From Tupaia tana (Eukaryota; Chordata; Mammalia; Scandentia; Tupaiidae), in contig JAKSZU010000009.1 in assembly GCA_026018925.1 (NCBI GenBank), positions 32,162,583 through 32,226,582 on the forward strand: a DNA stretch of 64,000 bases, read 5' to 3'. Below the pieces are notes generated by a model. That model did not search any database. It was not told the origin of the DNA and worked only from the letters and a program-made list of their open reading frames with translations. Position numbers and translations under genes: made by a program. Each line of letters starts with the position of its first letter. Position 1 is the stretch's first letter. Shown here piece after piece: positions 10,725 through 22,061 of the stretch.

Positions 10725-11190
10725 TTTTTTTTTTTTTTTTTTTTTTTAATTTTTAAAAAATATATACTACTCAGCCACAAAAAAAAAACATAAATTTTGA
10801 TAGAAAGTGGAGGAATATGAAAGATTTACTGCTGAGTGAAGCTAGCCAGCCTATGAAGGAGAGACATTGTATGTCTCCACTTAATATATACTGACTATCC
10901 ACATTCTATGGTGGAAACTGAAAGATTAGAAGAGTTACGGACATTGGATACAGTGTGGAAAGAGGGTGGGAGAACGAGAATGTGAGGAAAGCTATTAAGG
11001 AGAAAAAGAGAGAAGCAAGACATTTATGGGACACAGAAATGGATTATTATCTGTTGATAAAGTGTATTGTATCCTCAACTGGACTGGTGTAAAGTGTGTT
11101 TATGTTGTGAAAGTTCACTTTACAAGCTAAGTGATGTATAGTGATTGAATGTATAAAAGAAATAAAAACAAAATAAAATATTTTTAAACA
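10725..11190 (+). mobile_element. 5'-truncated L1 3' end (L1-D) with leading poly-T
   Basis: A T run of about 23 nt at 10725-10747 is followed at 10757 by the ORF2 3' end and 3' UTR ('ACTACTCAGCCACAAAA' to 'GATTGAATGTATAAAAG'). An A-rich tail ends near 11190. The T run in front of a plus-strand L1 is unusual and may mark a 5' inversion product or a separate minus-strand tail. Confidence 0.85.
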
Positions 11191-11998
11191 TTTTCTTATA
11201 TTTTTATATTTAAACACTATACATCTCCACAGCACACAAAATAAATCTTTCTAGCAAGAATACACTGCATATCAGTCCAGTCAAAGACATTACCATACAC
11301 ACTATCAACAGATAATTTCATATTTGTGTCTGTTAAAAGTTTTGCTTTTTTTCCCTTGATTACCTCCATCCTACCCTCCATTGCCCACCTTCCTACCACA
11401 TTGTCTGTAGTATCCATGGTTGTTCTCTGTGCTTTTATATTTTCCAATCTTTCCATTACTACCAGAGAGTGCAGACATTCAGTATATATTAAGTAGGGAA
11501 ATACAATACCTCTCTTCCATAGTCTGGCTTGTTTCACTTAGCATTAACTCTTCTATATTCATCCACTTTCTATCAAATGCAGGGATCTCATTTTTTATGG
11601 CTGAGTAATATTTCATACTATATATATGCCACACTTTTTCAATCCATTCATCTTTTCATGGACATTTTGGTTGATTCCATGTCTTAGCAATTGTGAATAA
11701 TACCACAATAAACATGGATGTACAGGTGTTTTTCCAACTGAGTGTATTCCTATCCTTTGGGTAGATACCCAGGAGTGGTATTACTAGGTTGAATAGTAGT
11801 TATATTGTATGTTTTTAAGGAACCTTCATATTGTTCTCCACAGTAGCTGCCCTAATTTACATTCCCACCAACAGTGTAGGGGAGTTCCCTTTTCACCACA
11901 GCCTTTCCAGCACTTTCCTTTTATTCTATTTTTTAATCTTAGCTATTTTTCATAGGATTAGATGGTATCTTATTGTGGTTTTATGATAAGGGAGCATT

Positions 11999-12258
11999 TT
12001 TTTTTTTTGAGAGGTTTTTGCTATAGGGCGTGTGTGCTTGCCAGAAAGACAAAGAGAGACAGAGAGACAGAAAGTAAGAAATCACCCCCCAGGGGGGATG
12101 GCCACACCACAATCCCTTCTCTTCCATTCTCCTCTTGGGATCTTGGGCACACACGCACACGCGCCCAGTGTAAATTAAAGCCACCAGGTCCGGGACTCGA
12201 ACCGTGGTCGACTACATGGGATTCCAGCGACATAGCCATTATGCTAACTGCTGGTCCC
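11999..12258 (-). mobile_element. SINE-A copy in L1-E, GAG subfamily
   Basis: Poly-T start, GAGAGGTTTTTGCTATAGGG, ending GCTAACTGCTGGTCCC. The B box on the minus strand is GGTTCGAGTCC. GAGCATTTT occurs on both sides, but the right copy is offset by 7 bp, which suggests a small target rearrangement. Confidence 0.92.
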
Positions 12259-12430
12259 AGATGTTGAGCATTTTTTCCATATGCTTTTTTTGGCTCTTCC
12301 TGTGTCTTCCTTGGAGAGTTGTCCATTCAGCTCATTTGTCCATCCTTTTATTAAATTAATTATTCTTTTGTCAGTAAACAGCTTGAGTTCCCTGTATATT
12401 CTGATTATCATCAGGCATAGTTTGCAAATA

Positions 12431-12495
12431 TTGGCTCATCAATGAAGTCATGATGCATTTCTGCATAGAAAAACACATCTTTTCCAACAACTCAA
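12431..12495. mobile_element. Mariner-type MITE (copy 1) in L1-E
   Basis: A 65-bp insert between TA dinucleotides (12429-12430 and 12496-12497) interrupts L1 sequence ('GGCATAGTTTGCAAA' / 'TTCTCCCATTCTGAGG'). It carries 'GAAGTCATGATGCATTT', 'TGCATAGAAAAACA' and 'CTTTTCCAACAACTCAA', shared with copies at 43951, 44935 and 56764. Part of the right terminal inverted repeat is deleted. Confidence 0.85.
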
Positions 12496-13101
12496 TATAT
12501 TCTCCCATTCTGAGGGTTATCTCTTCACTCTAATTATTGTTTCTTTAGCTATGCAGAAACTTTTTAACATGATGTAATTCCACTTTTTGAATAATTCCCT
12601 CTCCCTCTCCCAACCCAGGAGAGGCAAAGGGAACAGGCCTTCTTGAAGACACACAGCTTCATGGCTCCTGTGAGCTAGCCACTTTGGGGAAACAGTATTG
12701 AAGATTCCCACCGATAATTCGGCCTCCAGTGCACAAAACTCACATGGTAGGAAGACTTCTTTCAGGCCTCCTGTCTCTGTACCTGTCTTTGTCTCTCTCT
12801 ACTTCTGTCTCTGTCTCTGTCTGCTCCCTTTTTTTAAATTTTTGCATTTTACAATTTTGTGTGGTGCGCATGTGCACAAGGCGGTTTTCTAATTTTTGGG
12901 TTCTACTGAAATTTTTTTAAATATTAATTTTTTTAGTTTTATTGAAAATTTTTTCTCTTCGTTTTTATCTCCTCTTTCTCTGTTTCTTGTTTCTCTTTGG
13001 CTGTTGTTGCTGTTGTTTCTCTCTTTCTGTTTCCTTTTCTGCACGCTCCTCAACGCTCAGATTCAACTTCCAAGTTTGGGAGGAAACTGACCATCCACCA
13101 G

Positions 13102-14097
13102 ATGAACAGAAATCACTGCAGGACGACAAGAAATATGGGAAAGCAAGAAAATACCTCTCCTCCAAGGGAAAAAGGATAACTCCTCTTCATCTACACACAG
13201 TTCAACGGAAATCATGGAAATGTCTGATAAAGAATTTAGAACATTCATAATGGCAAAGCTAACAGAGGTAGAAGAGAAGAGAGACAATGAACTGTGGAAG
13301 AGGAAGGAGAAAGGAGTTGTCAAGTTCCAGGAGGTGAGGAAATTCATGCAAGATCTAAAAGAGGAATTTCACACTTTACAAAAGAATCAAATGGAATTGT
13401 TAGAGATGAAGGCTATAATTCAGAAAGTCAAAATCTCCCTTGTAAGTATTAAAAGCAGACTAGATCATCAGAAAATAGAATCTCAGTCATAGAAGAGAAA
13501 ATTGCTAGCCTAGAAAAATCCACCTTGAAGACTGAGAAAATGGCCCCAAAATTTGAAACTAATATATGAGAAATACTAGATACCATCAAACGTCCAAACA
13601 TCTGGATAATAGGCATCCCAGAAGGCGAAGAGACTCATAAGGGCATTGATAATCTATTCCATGAGATCCTGCAAGAAAACTTTCCAAACCTTGAGAGACA
13701 CTCAAAGATTCAGTCCTAAGAAATACAGAGGACCCCAAATAGAATCAACACAAGAAGATCTTCTCCAAGACACCTTATAGCCAGATTGACCAAAACCACA
13801 GACAAAGACAAAATACTAAGATTGGCAAGAGAAAAATGGCAAATTACCTACAAAGGGTATCTCATCAGACTAACAGCAGACCTCTCATCAGAAACAATGA
13901 GAGCAAGGAAAGAATGGGAAAATATATTCAACATGTTAAGGGAAAAGCAGTTTCAACCGAGAATACTGTACCCAGCAAGATTATCATTCATTTGGGAAGA
14001 AAAGACACGAACATTCCCAGATAAACAAAACCTGAAAGAATTTACAAGCACCAGACCAGATCTCCAAGAAGTTCTTAAGGGAGTGCTATGTCAGTAA
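13102..14097 (+). pseudogene. HAL ORF1 protein, frameshifted
   Basis: Begins with ATG at 13102 and continues through 'MGKQENTSPPREKG', the usual ORF1p start style. After a frameshift a coiled-coil rod lies at 13214-13492, with 'FREFI..KLTEVEEKRDNEL'-type sequence. An IPEGEESHKGIDNLFHEIL segment near 13615 starts the RRM. An open C-terminal domain at 13786-14097 has LTADLSSETMRARKEW and FQPRILYPARLSF, both hallmarks of ORF1p nucleic-acid binding. At least two stops or frameshifts interrupt it. The length from start to end (about 330 codons) matches ORF1p. Confidence 0.85.
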
Positions 14098-14449
14098 AAT
14101 TAAATGCAGACACACAGAAATAAGAGTTCAAAAACTAAGAAAATGGGCAACTTAATTGTAGGGACAAAGTCTGGAGATGAATATTATATCCCAGAATTCA
14201 ATCTGGAAGATCGAACCACAACAGAAGAAAGATTAAGTACATGAGACTGAACTGATGAAACAACATTCTGTGACTTGACTAAAATATTGCTGTTTTTCTT
14301 CTAAGCTTTGTTGTCCGGTTTTAAAGGATATTTTCCTGTCTTGAGCTGTCAATAGGTTCATGTACCTACTACTTGAAGAGAATACTAACCTGTTTCTAGG
14401 CTTTAAGTTTCAAGGAAATATCCTTACCAGTTCAAAACTGCTTTTCTTG

Positions 14450-14760
14450 AAATTACCAGCTGAACTTGCTATTGAAAGTAGTTAGATTACTTATAATATT
14501 GTGTGATCAACAAAATGTTGGGGGAAAAGGAATTGAAGACAACTGTAGACAGCAGAGATAGTGTAATAAGAGAGTGGGAAAGGGCAGAGGGTCAAACATG
14601 GGGTAAAAAACATATATATACATATATATGAAAGTAGAAATGGAATATTATTGATGATAGCATGCATGATTAAGCCACTATGCAGTTTATTCTAGATGGG
14701 AAACCACATTTAGTATCTTGTGATGATGCTCAAGGAATGAATGTTAAGTAATTAAAAAAA
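14450..14760 (+). repeat. HAL 3' tail module, first copy
   Basis: Runs from 'GAACTTGCTATTGAAAGTAG' through a GAGTGGGAAAGGGCAGAGGG stretch and 'AAGCCACTATGCAGTTTATT' to 'GGAATGAATGTTAAGTAATT' and an A run. It aligns with the tail at 14935-15260. Confidence 0.75.
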
Positions 14761-14819
14761 AAGTTTCAGGAGAAAAAAAACAGTAAGACTGTTCTTATTG
14801 AAAGTAAAAAAAAAAAATG

Positions 14820-15260
14820 CATATTTGATGACTGCAGTAAGCTATATAGCCCCAGCTTGGTACTACTTTATAGTATGCTCATTCTACTCACTGAGGTGTA
14901 TGCCTAAAGTCAGACTTGGGTTCATGTATAGGTATATATCAGTTGCGCTTGCTATTGGAAATATTTAGACTAATTAAGTTAATTAGCAAATCAATTAAAT
15001 GGGGGGTAAGGCATAGAAAGCAACCATGGATACCAGAGAAAATGTGGGAAGAGGGTGGGACATGGCAGAGAGTGAGGGATAGGGAATCAAGGATGGCAAA
15101 AAAAAAGTATACAAGACATAAGAAGTGGAAAATTCTTTGCTGATAACATGTATGTTGATGTGCTTGATTGAGCCAATATACAGTGTATTTTGGATGGAAA
15201 ATTCATTTGTATGCTGTAATGAGGTATAGTGAATTAATGTAAAAAATTAATTTAAAGGAA
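14820..15260 (+). repeat. HAL 3' tail module, second copy
   Basis: Starts 'TGACTGCAGTAAGCTATATA' and ends 'AGTGAATTAATGT' plus A-rich tail. The same extended module (with 'GCTATATAGCCCCAGCT') recurs at 37570-38010 in the second HAL copy. Confidence 0.8.
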
Positions 15261-15690
15261 AAAAAAGAAGAAAAAAGTGAAAAAAATCCACTTTTCTATT
15301 TTCAGAATTATTGCCTGTGTCTTTGCCTACTTTAATATCTCCAAGAGTTACCACTGTGTTTTCCACCAGTAGTTTTATATTTGATTCATTTGAGTTGATT
15401 TTTGTTAATGGTGAGAAATAGGGGTCCAGGTTCATTTTTCTGTAGGTGAATATCTAGTTTTTCCAGTACCATTTGCTGAAGGTATTTTCTTATCCCCACT
15501 GAATTATCTTGTGCTCTTTGTCAAAAATCAGTTGACTGTATGTTTTGGGAATTATATCTGGGGTCTCTATTCTGTTCCATTGGTTCACATGCCTGTTTTT
15601 GTGCCAATACCATGCTATTTTGCTTACCATGGCTTTGTAATATATTTTGGTGTCAGGAAGTGAGATGCCTCTTACTTTATTCTTTTTATG

Positions 15691-18307
15691 CAGTATATTC
15701 TAAGTTTGCATTCTTATGAGAGACCTAAACTACCTTAAAATGAGAGAGAAGGGTGACATTTTTATCTCAGTCAAATATTCTCTTTCTTTTTTGCCTGTTT
15801 TTTCACTCTGGTTTAGATTCTGAAAGTGCTCTTTACAACTGTCAGGTAGTCAGATTTCATAGATAAATAAATGCCTTAAAATTCCACAAGCTCTCCTAAT
15901 AAACATGACTCAAAATTTTTCGTGAGGCACTTTTACTACTTTGAAGTCCCTAAAATCTGAAGTCCTATCCAACTCTCCACCTTGCTCAGAAATCAGAAAG
16001 GGAAAAATCACATACCAATAAATACTGTCAAGATCTGGAGTATATAACTAGATATATACTCCTGAAAAAAAATGTGTATAACTTTAGCTAACATATATTG
16101 AATGTCTACAATGGGCCAGGTTTTCCTAGACATTTATAATTTTTTATTGTATCTAAATCTCATAATAGCACTGAGACTTAAGAGCTACCATGATGCTCTT
16201 TTTTACCAATGAAGAAACCAATGCTCTGGAAAATTAAATAACTTGCCAAATATCTCACAAGTAGTTAATGGAAAATCTAGGAGTTGAAATCACGAAGTCT
16301 GACTCCAAGGGTAGAGCTTTTAATGGTTATACTACAATGTTTAAGGAAAGGAACTGACTATACTAAAAGTAATTCTATCAAGGACACAATATCAAAACTC
16401 ATTTCTCTTTATTAAATTATATAAATTACAAGTAAGTTGACTGAGCCAATATCCTGGAATCCCCTTATTCACTGCCATTTAAATCTGAAAGTTTTCTCTA
16501 AGGACTTTGACAGTCTTATCTAAAGGTGGTAGGGATTATATACCATCCATATCAACATTCGCTCAATAGCCTCTGTTAATATGCTCAACTCTAGGTAGCA
16601 CCACTCCAAGTTTTCTATCAAACTGAGCACCCTGAATTAGCATGCTGGTGGCAAAAGCATTTCCTGTTAAAAGAGAATGGTAGAAAATTCTATGAACAAT
16701 AAAGTAATGATTGCTTTTCCAGGGAAACGGCAAATCATTTACCTTTAGGTCACTTTGGTGTGGTCATAAATTCTGCCAGTTGACACTATTTCAAGTAACA
16801 TTTGCAGCCTTTGACTACAGTTTACTACTACTGACCTCAAAGCTAATCACTGTATCAAGCTCTACTCTAATAAAAACCACTTCAAAATAAGTACAATAGT
16901 TAAGTCTTCATTTGCTCTAAGGATAAGTATAATGCCACAGGCTCCTGATTTCTGTTTTTACTTCCACCTTGGTGTAAATGCCGTATATTTTCTCCTCAGA
17001 AATTATATGAGCCATTAATGGGAACTATCCAAGGAAGAATAAGATAAGATTCAATGCAAGCTCTCTTCTGGAAGCATTAGGAAACACATTAATCTTAAGC
17101 AATTCTTTTCTTAAGAGAGACAAAGGAGCTCCCACTTCTAAAAAGGTCAGGGACAGGATAAAGTGAGAGAAATGGCTATTATGTACATCACCTAGTAATA
17201 AAAGTATTCTTGTGTCTTAGCCTAACTGTCCCATGCCTTGAGGAGGAGGGTCTTCCTAAAGTTGGTGGAAAATGTGTATTATGTAAAACTATCTGTAGAT
17301 TTCAATATTTTGTACCAAATAAATTATTACTTTAATTTCTTTTTCCATGGACTTTTGAAGTCCCCTCATATATCAAAATAACTGCACCACAATGTCTCCA
17401 CTGCATAAAATGGCTATATCTAATCCCCTGTACCTTTGGTTCTGTGATAAAATAAAGAAGTGGGTGCACTTTTCCATATTCTTCCTACTAAATATAATGA
17501 ATGACTCTGGACACTATATATAAACAAACATAAGAAGATTCTAAAAGGTAGAAAAAGGGAGGAAAACTAGCTAGGGAACTTGGGACCCAAGGAATGGTAT
17601 GGTATTAAATTCTATGGGTATTCTTTTGCCTCATACATCCTGGTTTGGATACTGCAATAAATGTTCTGAAGTCCTCCAATATAATTCAAAAATTAGGGTT
17701 AAAAACTTACTCTTTTGAAGTTTTAATGTTATTTATATTGTGATTTATAGTTTACACAGGATAATTGTTCATCTTTGTAGGGTAAAGCATACTTTTTCAA
17801 AGCATGCATACAGTGTAAACACTAACATTCTTATAGAATGATATGCTCAAAAACATTATAGATGTCAGGTTCAATTTTGGGATGATGACATGACAAAATT
17901 GGCAGACTCACCAGTGAATCTGAAATTTTTCTAAAGAAAAAATTAATTCTTTGGAAGTGAGCCTAAGGGCATATAATAATGAAGAAATATTTGTTCAAGA
18001 AACCCTACTATAACTTCTAAGAACAAAGAGAATCTGTGGTATTTAATAAGAACTCTTTCCATCCCTCCCCTGTCCCAGTCAGATGTGATAGAAACCACTC
18101 CAGATGGATGTAGCCAAGAATAACCCCACTTCCCCCATAGTTTTCAGTCAGAGAGCTATAGTATCTTCCTGGGAGAGGAATAATATCAGCATTTCTCATC
18201 CTACCTTCAGCTACCTGTTGCTGAGTCTAAGTTCAGCATAAGTACCCCTAAGAGGTAAGAGCTTCCTTCTTCTGCACAGCCCCCAACTAGTGAGATCGGC
18301 CTGTGGC
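15691..18307. other. Mostly unique DNA, 2.6 kb, no gene seen
   Basis: The longest stretch of the left half without young repeats; it holds only one MIR (16075-16330). AATAAA-type words occur near 17320 and 17450, but no coding frame or splice context goes with them. Confidence 0.5.
16075..16330 (+). mobile_element. MIR SINE
   Basis: Core pattern 'TTGAATGTCTACAATGGGCC', then 'ACCAATGAAGAAACCAATGC' and 'GAAATCACGAAGTCTGACTC', in the standard MIR order. Old and diverged. Confidence 0.75.
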
Positions 18308-18328
18308 AGAATATACTGAAAGTACTGA

Positions 18329-20745
18329 CATACGCAAAACCATAAATGTAATACACCATATTAACAGGAAAAAAGACAAAAGCCATATGGTCATATCGAT
18401 TGATGCAGAAAAAGCATTTGATAAGATACAACATCACTTCATGATCAAGACGCTTAGCAAAATCGGCATACAAAGGGTCATTTCTCAACACAGTAAAAGC
18501 TATCTATGAAAAACCCATCGTGAACATCATCCTGAATGGAGAAAAGCTGAAAGCTTTCCCACTAAAAACGGGTACAAGACAAGGATGCCTACTTTCTCCA
18601 CTCCTTTTCAATATAGTACTGGAAGTCCTCGCCAATGCAATCAGAAAAGAGGAAAAAATTAAGGGCATCCTAATAGGAAAAGAAGAGGTGAAACTCTCTC
18701 TATTCGCAGATGACATGATTGTGTACATAGAAGACCCAATGATTTCCATGAAGAAATTTCTGGAAGTAATGCACGAATACAGTAAAGTTGCAGAATACAA
18801 AATTAATATATAGAAGTCTATAGCATTTCTATGTACAAACAACAGGCAGATGGAGATAGAACTGAAAAGAGTTATTCCATTTACCATAGCCACTAAAAGT
18901 ATAAGATACTTAGGGATAAATCTAACCAAAGAAGTTAAAGACCTCCACAAGGAAAATTATGAGAAGCTAAAAAAAAAGAAATTGAAAATGACACAAAAAA
19001 GTGGAAGGACATCCCATGTTCCTGGACTGGAAGAATTAATATAACCAAAATGGCAATTCTACCCAAATTAATCTACCTATTTAATGCAACGCCAATCAAA
19101 GTACCAGACACATTCTTCACAGATTTAGAAAAGACAATCATAAAATTCGTCTGGAATAATAAAAGACCCCGCATTGCCAAAGCAATTCTACAAAAGAAGA
19201 GTGGAGTGGGTGGCATCTCACTCCCTGACCCAAAAATATACTACAAAGCTGCAGTAATCAAAACAGCATGGTATTGGCACAGGAACAGACATGTGGACCA
19301 ATGGAATAGAATTGAGTCCACAGGAATAAATTCCCAATAATTCAGTCAACTGATTTTTGACAAGGGTTTCCAGTCAATCCAGTGGGAAAAGGAAAACCTC
19401 TTCAGCAAATGGTGCTGGAAAAACTGGATTTCCACCTGAAGAAAGATGAATCTGAACCCCTACCTCTCACCTTTGACAAAAATCAAGTCAAGGTGGATCA
19501 AGGATCTAAATCTAAGACCCCAAACTATCAAACTGCTTCTAGAAAACACTGGGGAAACTCTGGGAGACATTGGGGTAGGGAAAGACTTCTTACATAAGAC
19601 CCCCCCAAAGAACAGTCAATAATCCCCAAAATAGACAAGTAGGATTACATCAGACTAAGAAGTTTCTGCATGGCAAAAGACACAGTAATTAGTGTGAATG
19701 AACAGCCCTCAGAATGAGAAAATATTTTTGAAAACTATGCATCAGATAAGGGATTGATAACCAGAATACATAAGGAACTAAAGAAGCTGTTTGGAAAAAA
19801 AGATGATGAACCCTATTAAAAGATGGGAGAAGGAGTTGAAAAGAACACTCACTGGGAACCAGCAGTTAGCGAAATGGCTATGTCGCTGGACTCCCACGTA
19901 GTCAACCCGCGGTTCACGTCCCGAACCCGGTGGCTTAAAACTCACGCCAGGTGCTTGTGCATGCATGCCCAAGATCCCGAGAGGAGAATGGAGGAGAAGG
20001 AATTGTGGCGTGGCCATCCCCTCTGGGGGGTGATTTCTCGCTTTCTGCCTCTATGTCTCTCTCTGTCTGTCTGGCAAGCGCACGCGCCCTATAGCAAAAA
20101 CCTCTCCAAAAATAAAAATAAAAAAAGGACACTCACTAAAGATGACATACAAATAGCCAAAAAGCATATGAAAAAATGCTCAACATCCCTCATCATAAGG
20201 GAAATGCAGATCAAAACAACAATGAGATACCATCTAACCCCAGTCAGAATGGCTAAGATTAAAAAAACAAAAAATGATAAGTGTTGGTGTGGGTGTGGTG
20301 AAAGGGGAACTCTCTTACACTGCTGGTGGGAATGTAAATTAGTCCAACCATTGTGGAGAACAATTTGGAGATTCCTCAAAAATCTACAAGTAGAACTGCC
20401 ATATGATCTAGCAATCCCATTTCTTGGCATCTACCCAAAGGACAGAAGAATTCCTCATTGGAAAAGTGCTTGCATATCGATGTTCATTGTGGCACTTTTC
20501 ACGATTGCTAAGACATGGAACCAACCCAAATGCCCCCGTAAGGCTGAATGGATTGAAAAACTGTGGCACATATACTCTATGGAATACTATTCAGCCATTA
20601 AGAACAACTAAACCCTGGCTTTTGACAGAAAGTGGAAGAATATGGAAGATTTACTGCTGAGTGAAGCAAGCCAGGCTATGAAGGAGAGACTCTGTATGTC
20701 CCCACTTAATATATACCGAATGTCCACACTCTATAACTGAAACGG
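18329..20745 (+). pseudogene. L1 ORF2 RT and C-terminal part, truncated
   Basis: Carries [14 protein letters not shown] (about 18400), the '[18 protein letters not shown]' RT motif (about 18560) and an intact FADD catalytic box at 18703-18714. [14 protein letters not shown] follows, then the C-terminal segments at 19050-19340 and 19382-19597. The Cys-rich '[20 protein letters not shown]' region lies near 20285. Missing the endonuclease and RT start through 5' truncation, with several stops and a SINE at 19854. Confidence 0.9.
19854..20126 (+). mobile_element. SINE-A copy in L1-B, GCG subfamily
   Basis: GGGAACCAGCAGTTAGCG start and B box GGTTCACGTCC (a CpG-decayed GCGTCC type). TSDs GAACACTCACT before and GGACACTCACT after. 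Confidence 0.93.
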
Positions 20746-21000
20746 ATGGGCTATAGGATGTACAAACACAAGAGATGGATGTGAATGCCAGATGTGGTGT
20801 GTGTGGAGGAGTGGGGCCTGGGGAAGAACATTTGGAGGAGGGATACGAAGACAGCATTGTTGAGACAGGGAGGTAGTGTTGTTATATTTTGATCAATTGG
20901 ACTGGGGAGAAATGTTAACATATTGAAATGATCACCTTGTAAGCTAAATAATGTGATTGAATGTATTAAAAAATGTAAATAAAAAGAAAAGAAAAGAAAT

Positions 21001-21349
21001 AAATGAATTTTAAAAATCAGAAAACTGGGGAACCAGCAGTTAGTGTAATGGCTATGTCGCTGGACTCCCACGTAGTCGACCGCGGTTCGCGTCCCGGACC
21101 CGGTGGCTTAGAACTCACTCCGGGCGCGTGTGCGTACATGCCCAAGATCCCGAGAGGAGAATGGAGGAGAAGGGATTGCGGCGTGACCATCCCCCCTGGG
21201 GGGTGATTTCTCGCTTTCTATCTCTCTGTCTCTCTCTGTCTGGCGAGCGCACACGCCCTATAGCGAAAACCTCTCCAAAAAAAAAAAAAAATCAGAAAAC
21301 TGTAAACACAATTGAATTTGGTGTAATTAAAGAATTTTTGTTCGTGCTT
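21001..21349 (+). other. Probable 3' transduced segment of L1-B
   Basis: Non-L1 DNA between the L1-B 3' end (A-rich near 20985-21000) and a second poly-A (21350-21360), inside the L1-B TSD. A variant poly-A signal ATTAAA at 21326-21331 lies 18 nt before that poly-A. Excluding the nested SINE and its duplicated target, about 73 bp are transduced. Confidence 0.8.
21027..21287 (+). mobile_element. SINE-A copy, GCG subfamily, near consensus
   Basis: B box GGTTCGCGTCC at 21084-21094. Exact TSD AAATCAGAAAACTG on both sides (ending 21026 and 21302). One of the cleanest copies, with CpG sites still intact, so recent. Confidence 0.95.
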
Positions 21350-22061
21350 AAAAAAAAAAAAGAATATACTGAAAGTACTGAGGTCCCAATAACCTTTTTC
21401 CTAGTCCATTCATAAAATGAAGGTTCCATAACAGGAGAAGAAAGCTAAGAAGACCAGAAGATACAAGTGCCACTATGCCAAACATTCAGCTTCTAAATCA
21501 GGGGGGTCATTTAGATACAAGTCTGCCTCTGCCCCAAGTTCTCAGTTCCTGAGCCACAACTCAGAGATTTAGCCCACGGAGAAAAACAGGACATAAAATA
21601 GAGAGCTGAGTTCTTCCCCAAAGGGCTGACATCATTTTCAAAAGAATAAGGGGGAGTTCAAACCTGAGAGCTCTCTCCAAAATCATGGAGATTGTGATGA
21701 AAAGCAATTAAGAGGAGATTGGTAGATTCATTAGAGACATCCGTTACACCAGAAACAATTGAGGAAAAAGACAACTAGGAGCAATCCTGAAGTCAGAGAA
21801 AAGTCTCAAACACTGACCTCAAAAAGTATCCCCATAAAGGATATAAATTTAATTGGATTAGTTTGTAGAACAATTAATGTTCCAGGGAAATACTGAAAAC
21901 AATAGAACAATCAGCCAGCAATTAATGGAGCTTGATAGCTGGATGTGGTCAAGGAAAGCATAAAGAGAGCCCTACCAAAATAACTGTCATTTTCAAATGT
22001 CTATGCACATGCCAAAGGCTGCTTTCACTGAGAAATATCAGAGGCTTCAAAATGTGGGGAA

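Larger units (their letters stand above)
12589..15283 (+). mobile_element. Full-length half-L1 (HAL) element, no ORF2
   Basis: Flanked by TSDs AATTCCACTTTTT (12576-12588) and AAATCCACTTTTCT (15284-15297), and inserted in L1-E on the opposite strand. Contents: a 5' UTR (12589-13101), ORF1 (13102-14097), then directly a 3' region (14098-15283) with no endonuclease or RT sequence. The 3' region ends in modules resembling the L1 3' tail. Half-L1s of this layout (HAL1) are an established mammalian concept: ORF1-only passengers that depend on L1 ORF2p. A second copy with the same layout lies at 36220-38036. Confidence 0.85.
11205..15690 (-). mobile_element. Minus-strand 5'-truncated L1 (L1-E), split by HAL, SINE and MITE
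   Basis: The 3' UTR lies at 11205-11500. The ORF2 C-terminus and RT end run to 12588, then resume from 15284 ('CTATTTTCAGAATTATTGCC') to about 15690 ('TACTTTATTCTTTTTATGC'). Taking out the 12589-15283 HAL element rejoins the two halves at the 'CCACTTTT' target. Reading frames are broken. Confidence 0.88.
18329..21360 (+). mobile_element. 5'-truncated L1 (L1-B) with 3' transduction
   Basis: An exact 21-bp TSD (18308-18328 and 21361-21381, starting AGAATATACTGAAAGTACTG) encloses L1 sequence from the mid-ORF2 RT region to its 3' UTR (about 20985). About 73 bp of non-L1 DNA ending in a new poly-A follow. Two SINE-A copies are nested in it. It is the least diverged L1 in the window. Confidence 0.93.

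Noticed and set aside
12965..13347. Minus-strand frames antisense to the HAL ORF1 start
   Set aside because: Shadow of the Lys/Glu-rich coding on the other strand.
19823..20611. 262-residue plus-strand frame, the longest in the window
   Set aside because: It is a SINE-A read through into the L1 ORF2 C-terminus; a chance fusion, not a new gene.
21027..21110. tRNA-like heads with A and B boxes, possible tRNA genes
   Set aside because: Each is followed by the SINE body and poly-A and flanked by TSDs; the acceptor stem does not pair as in a real tRNA.
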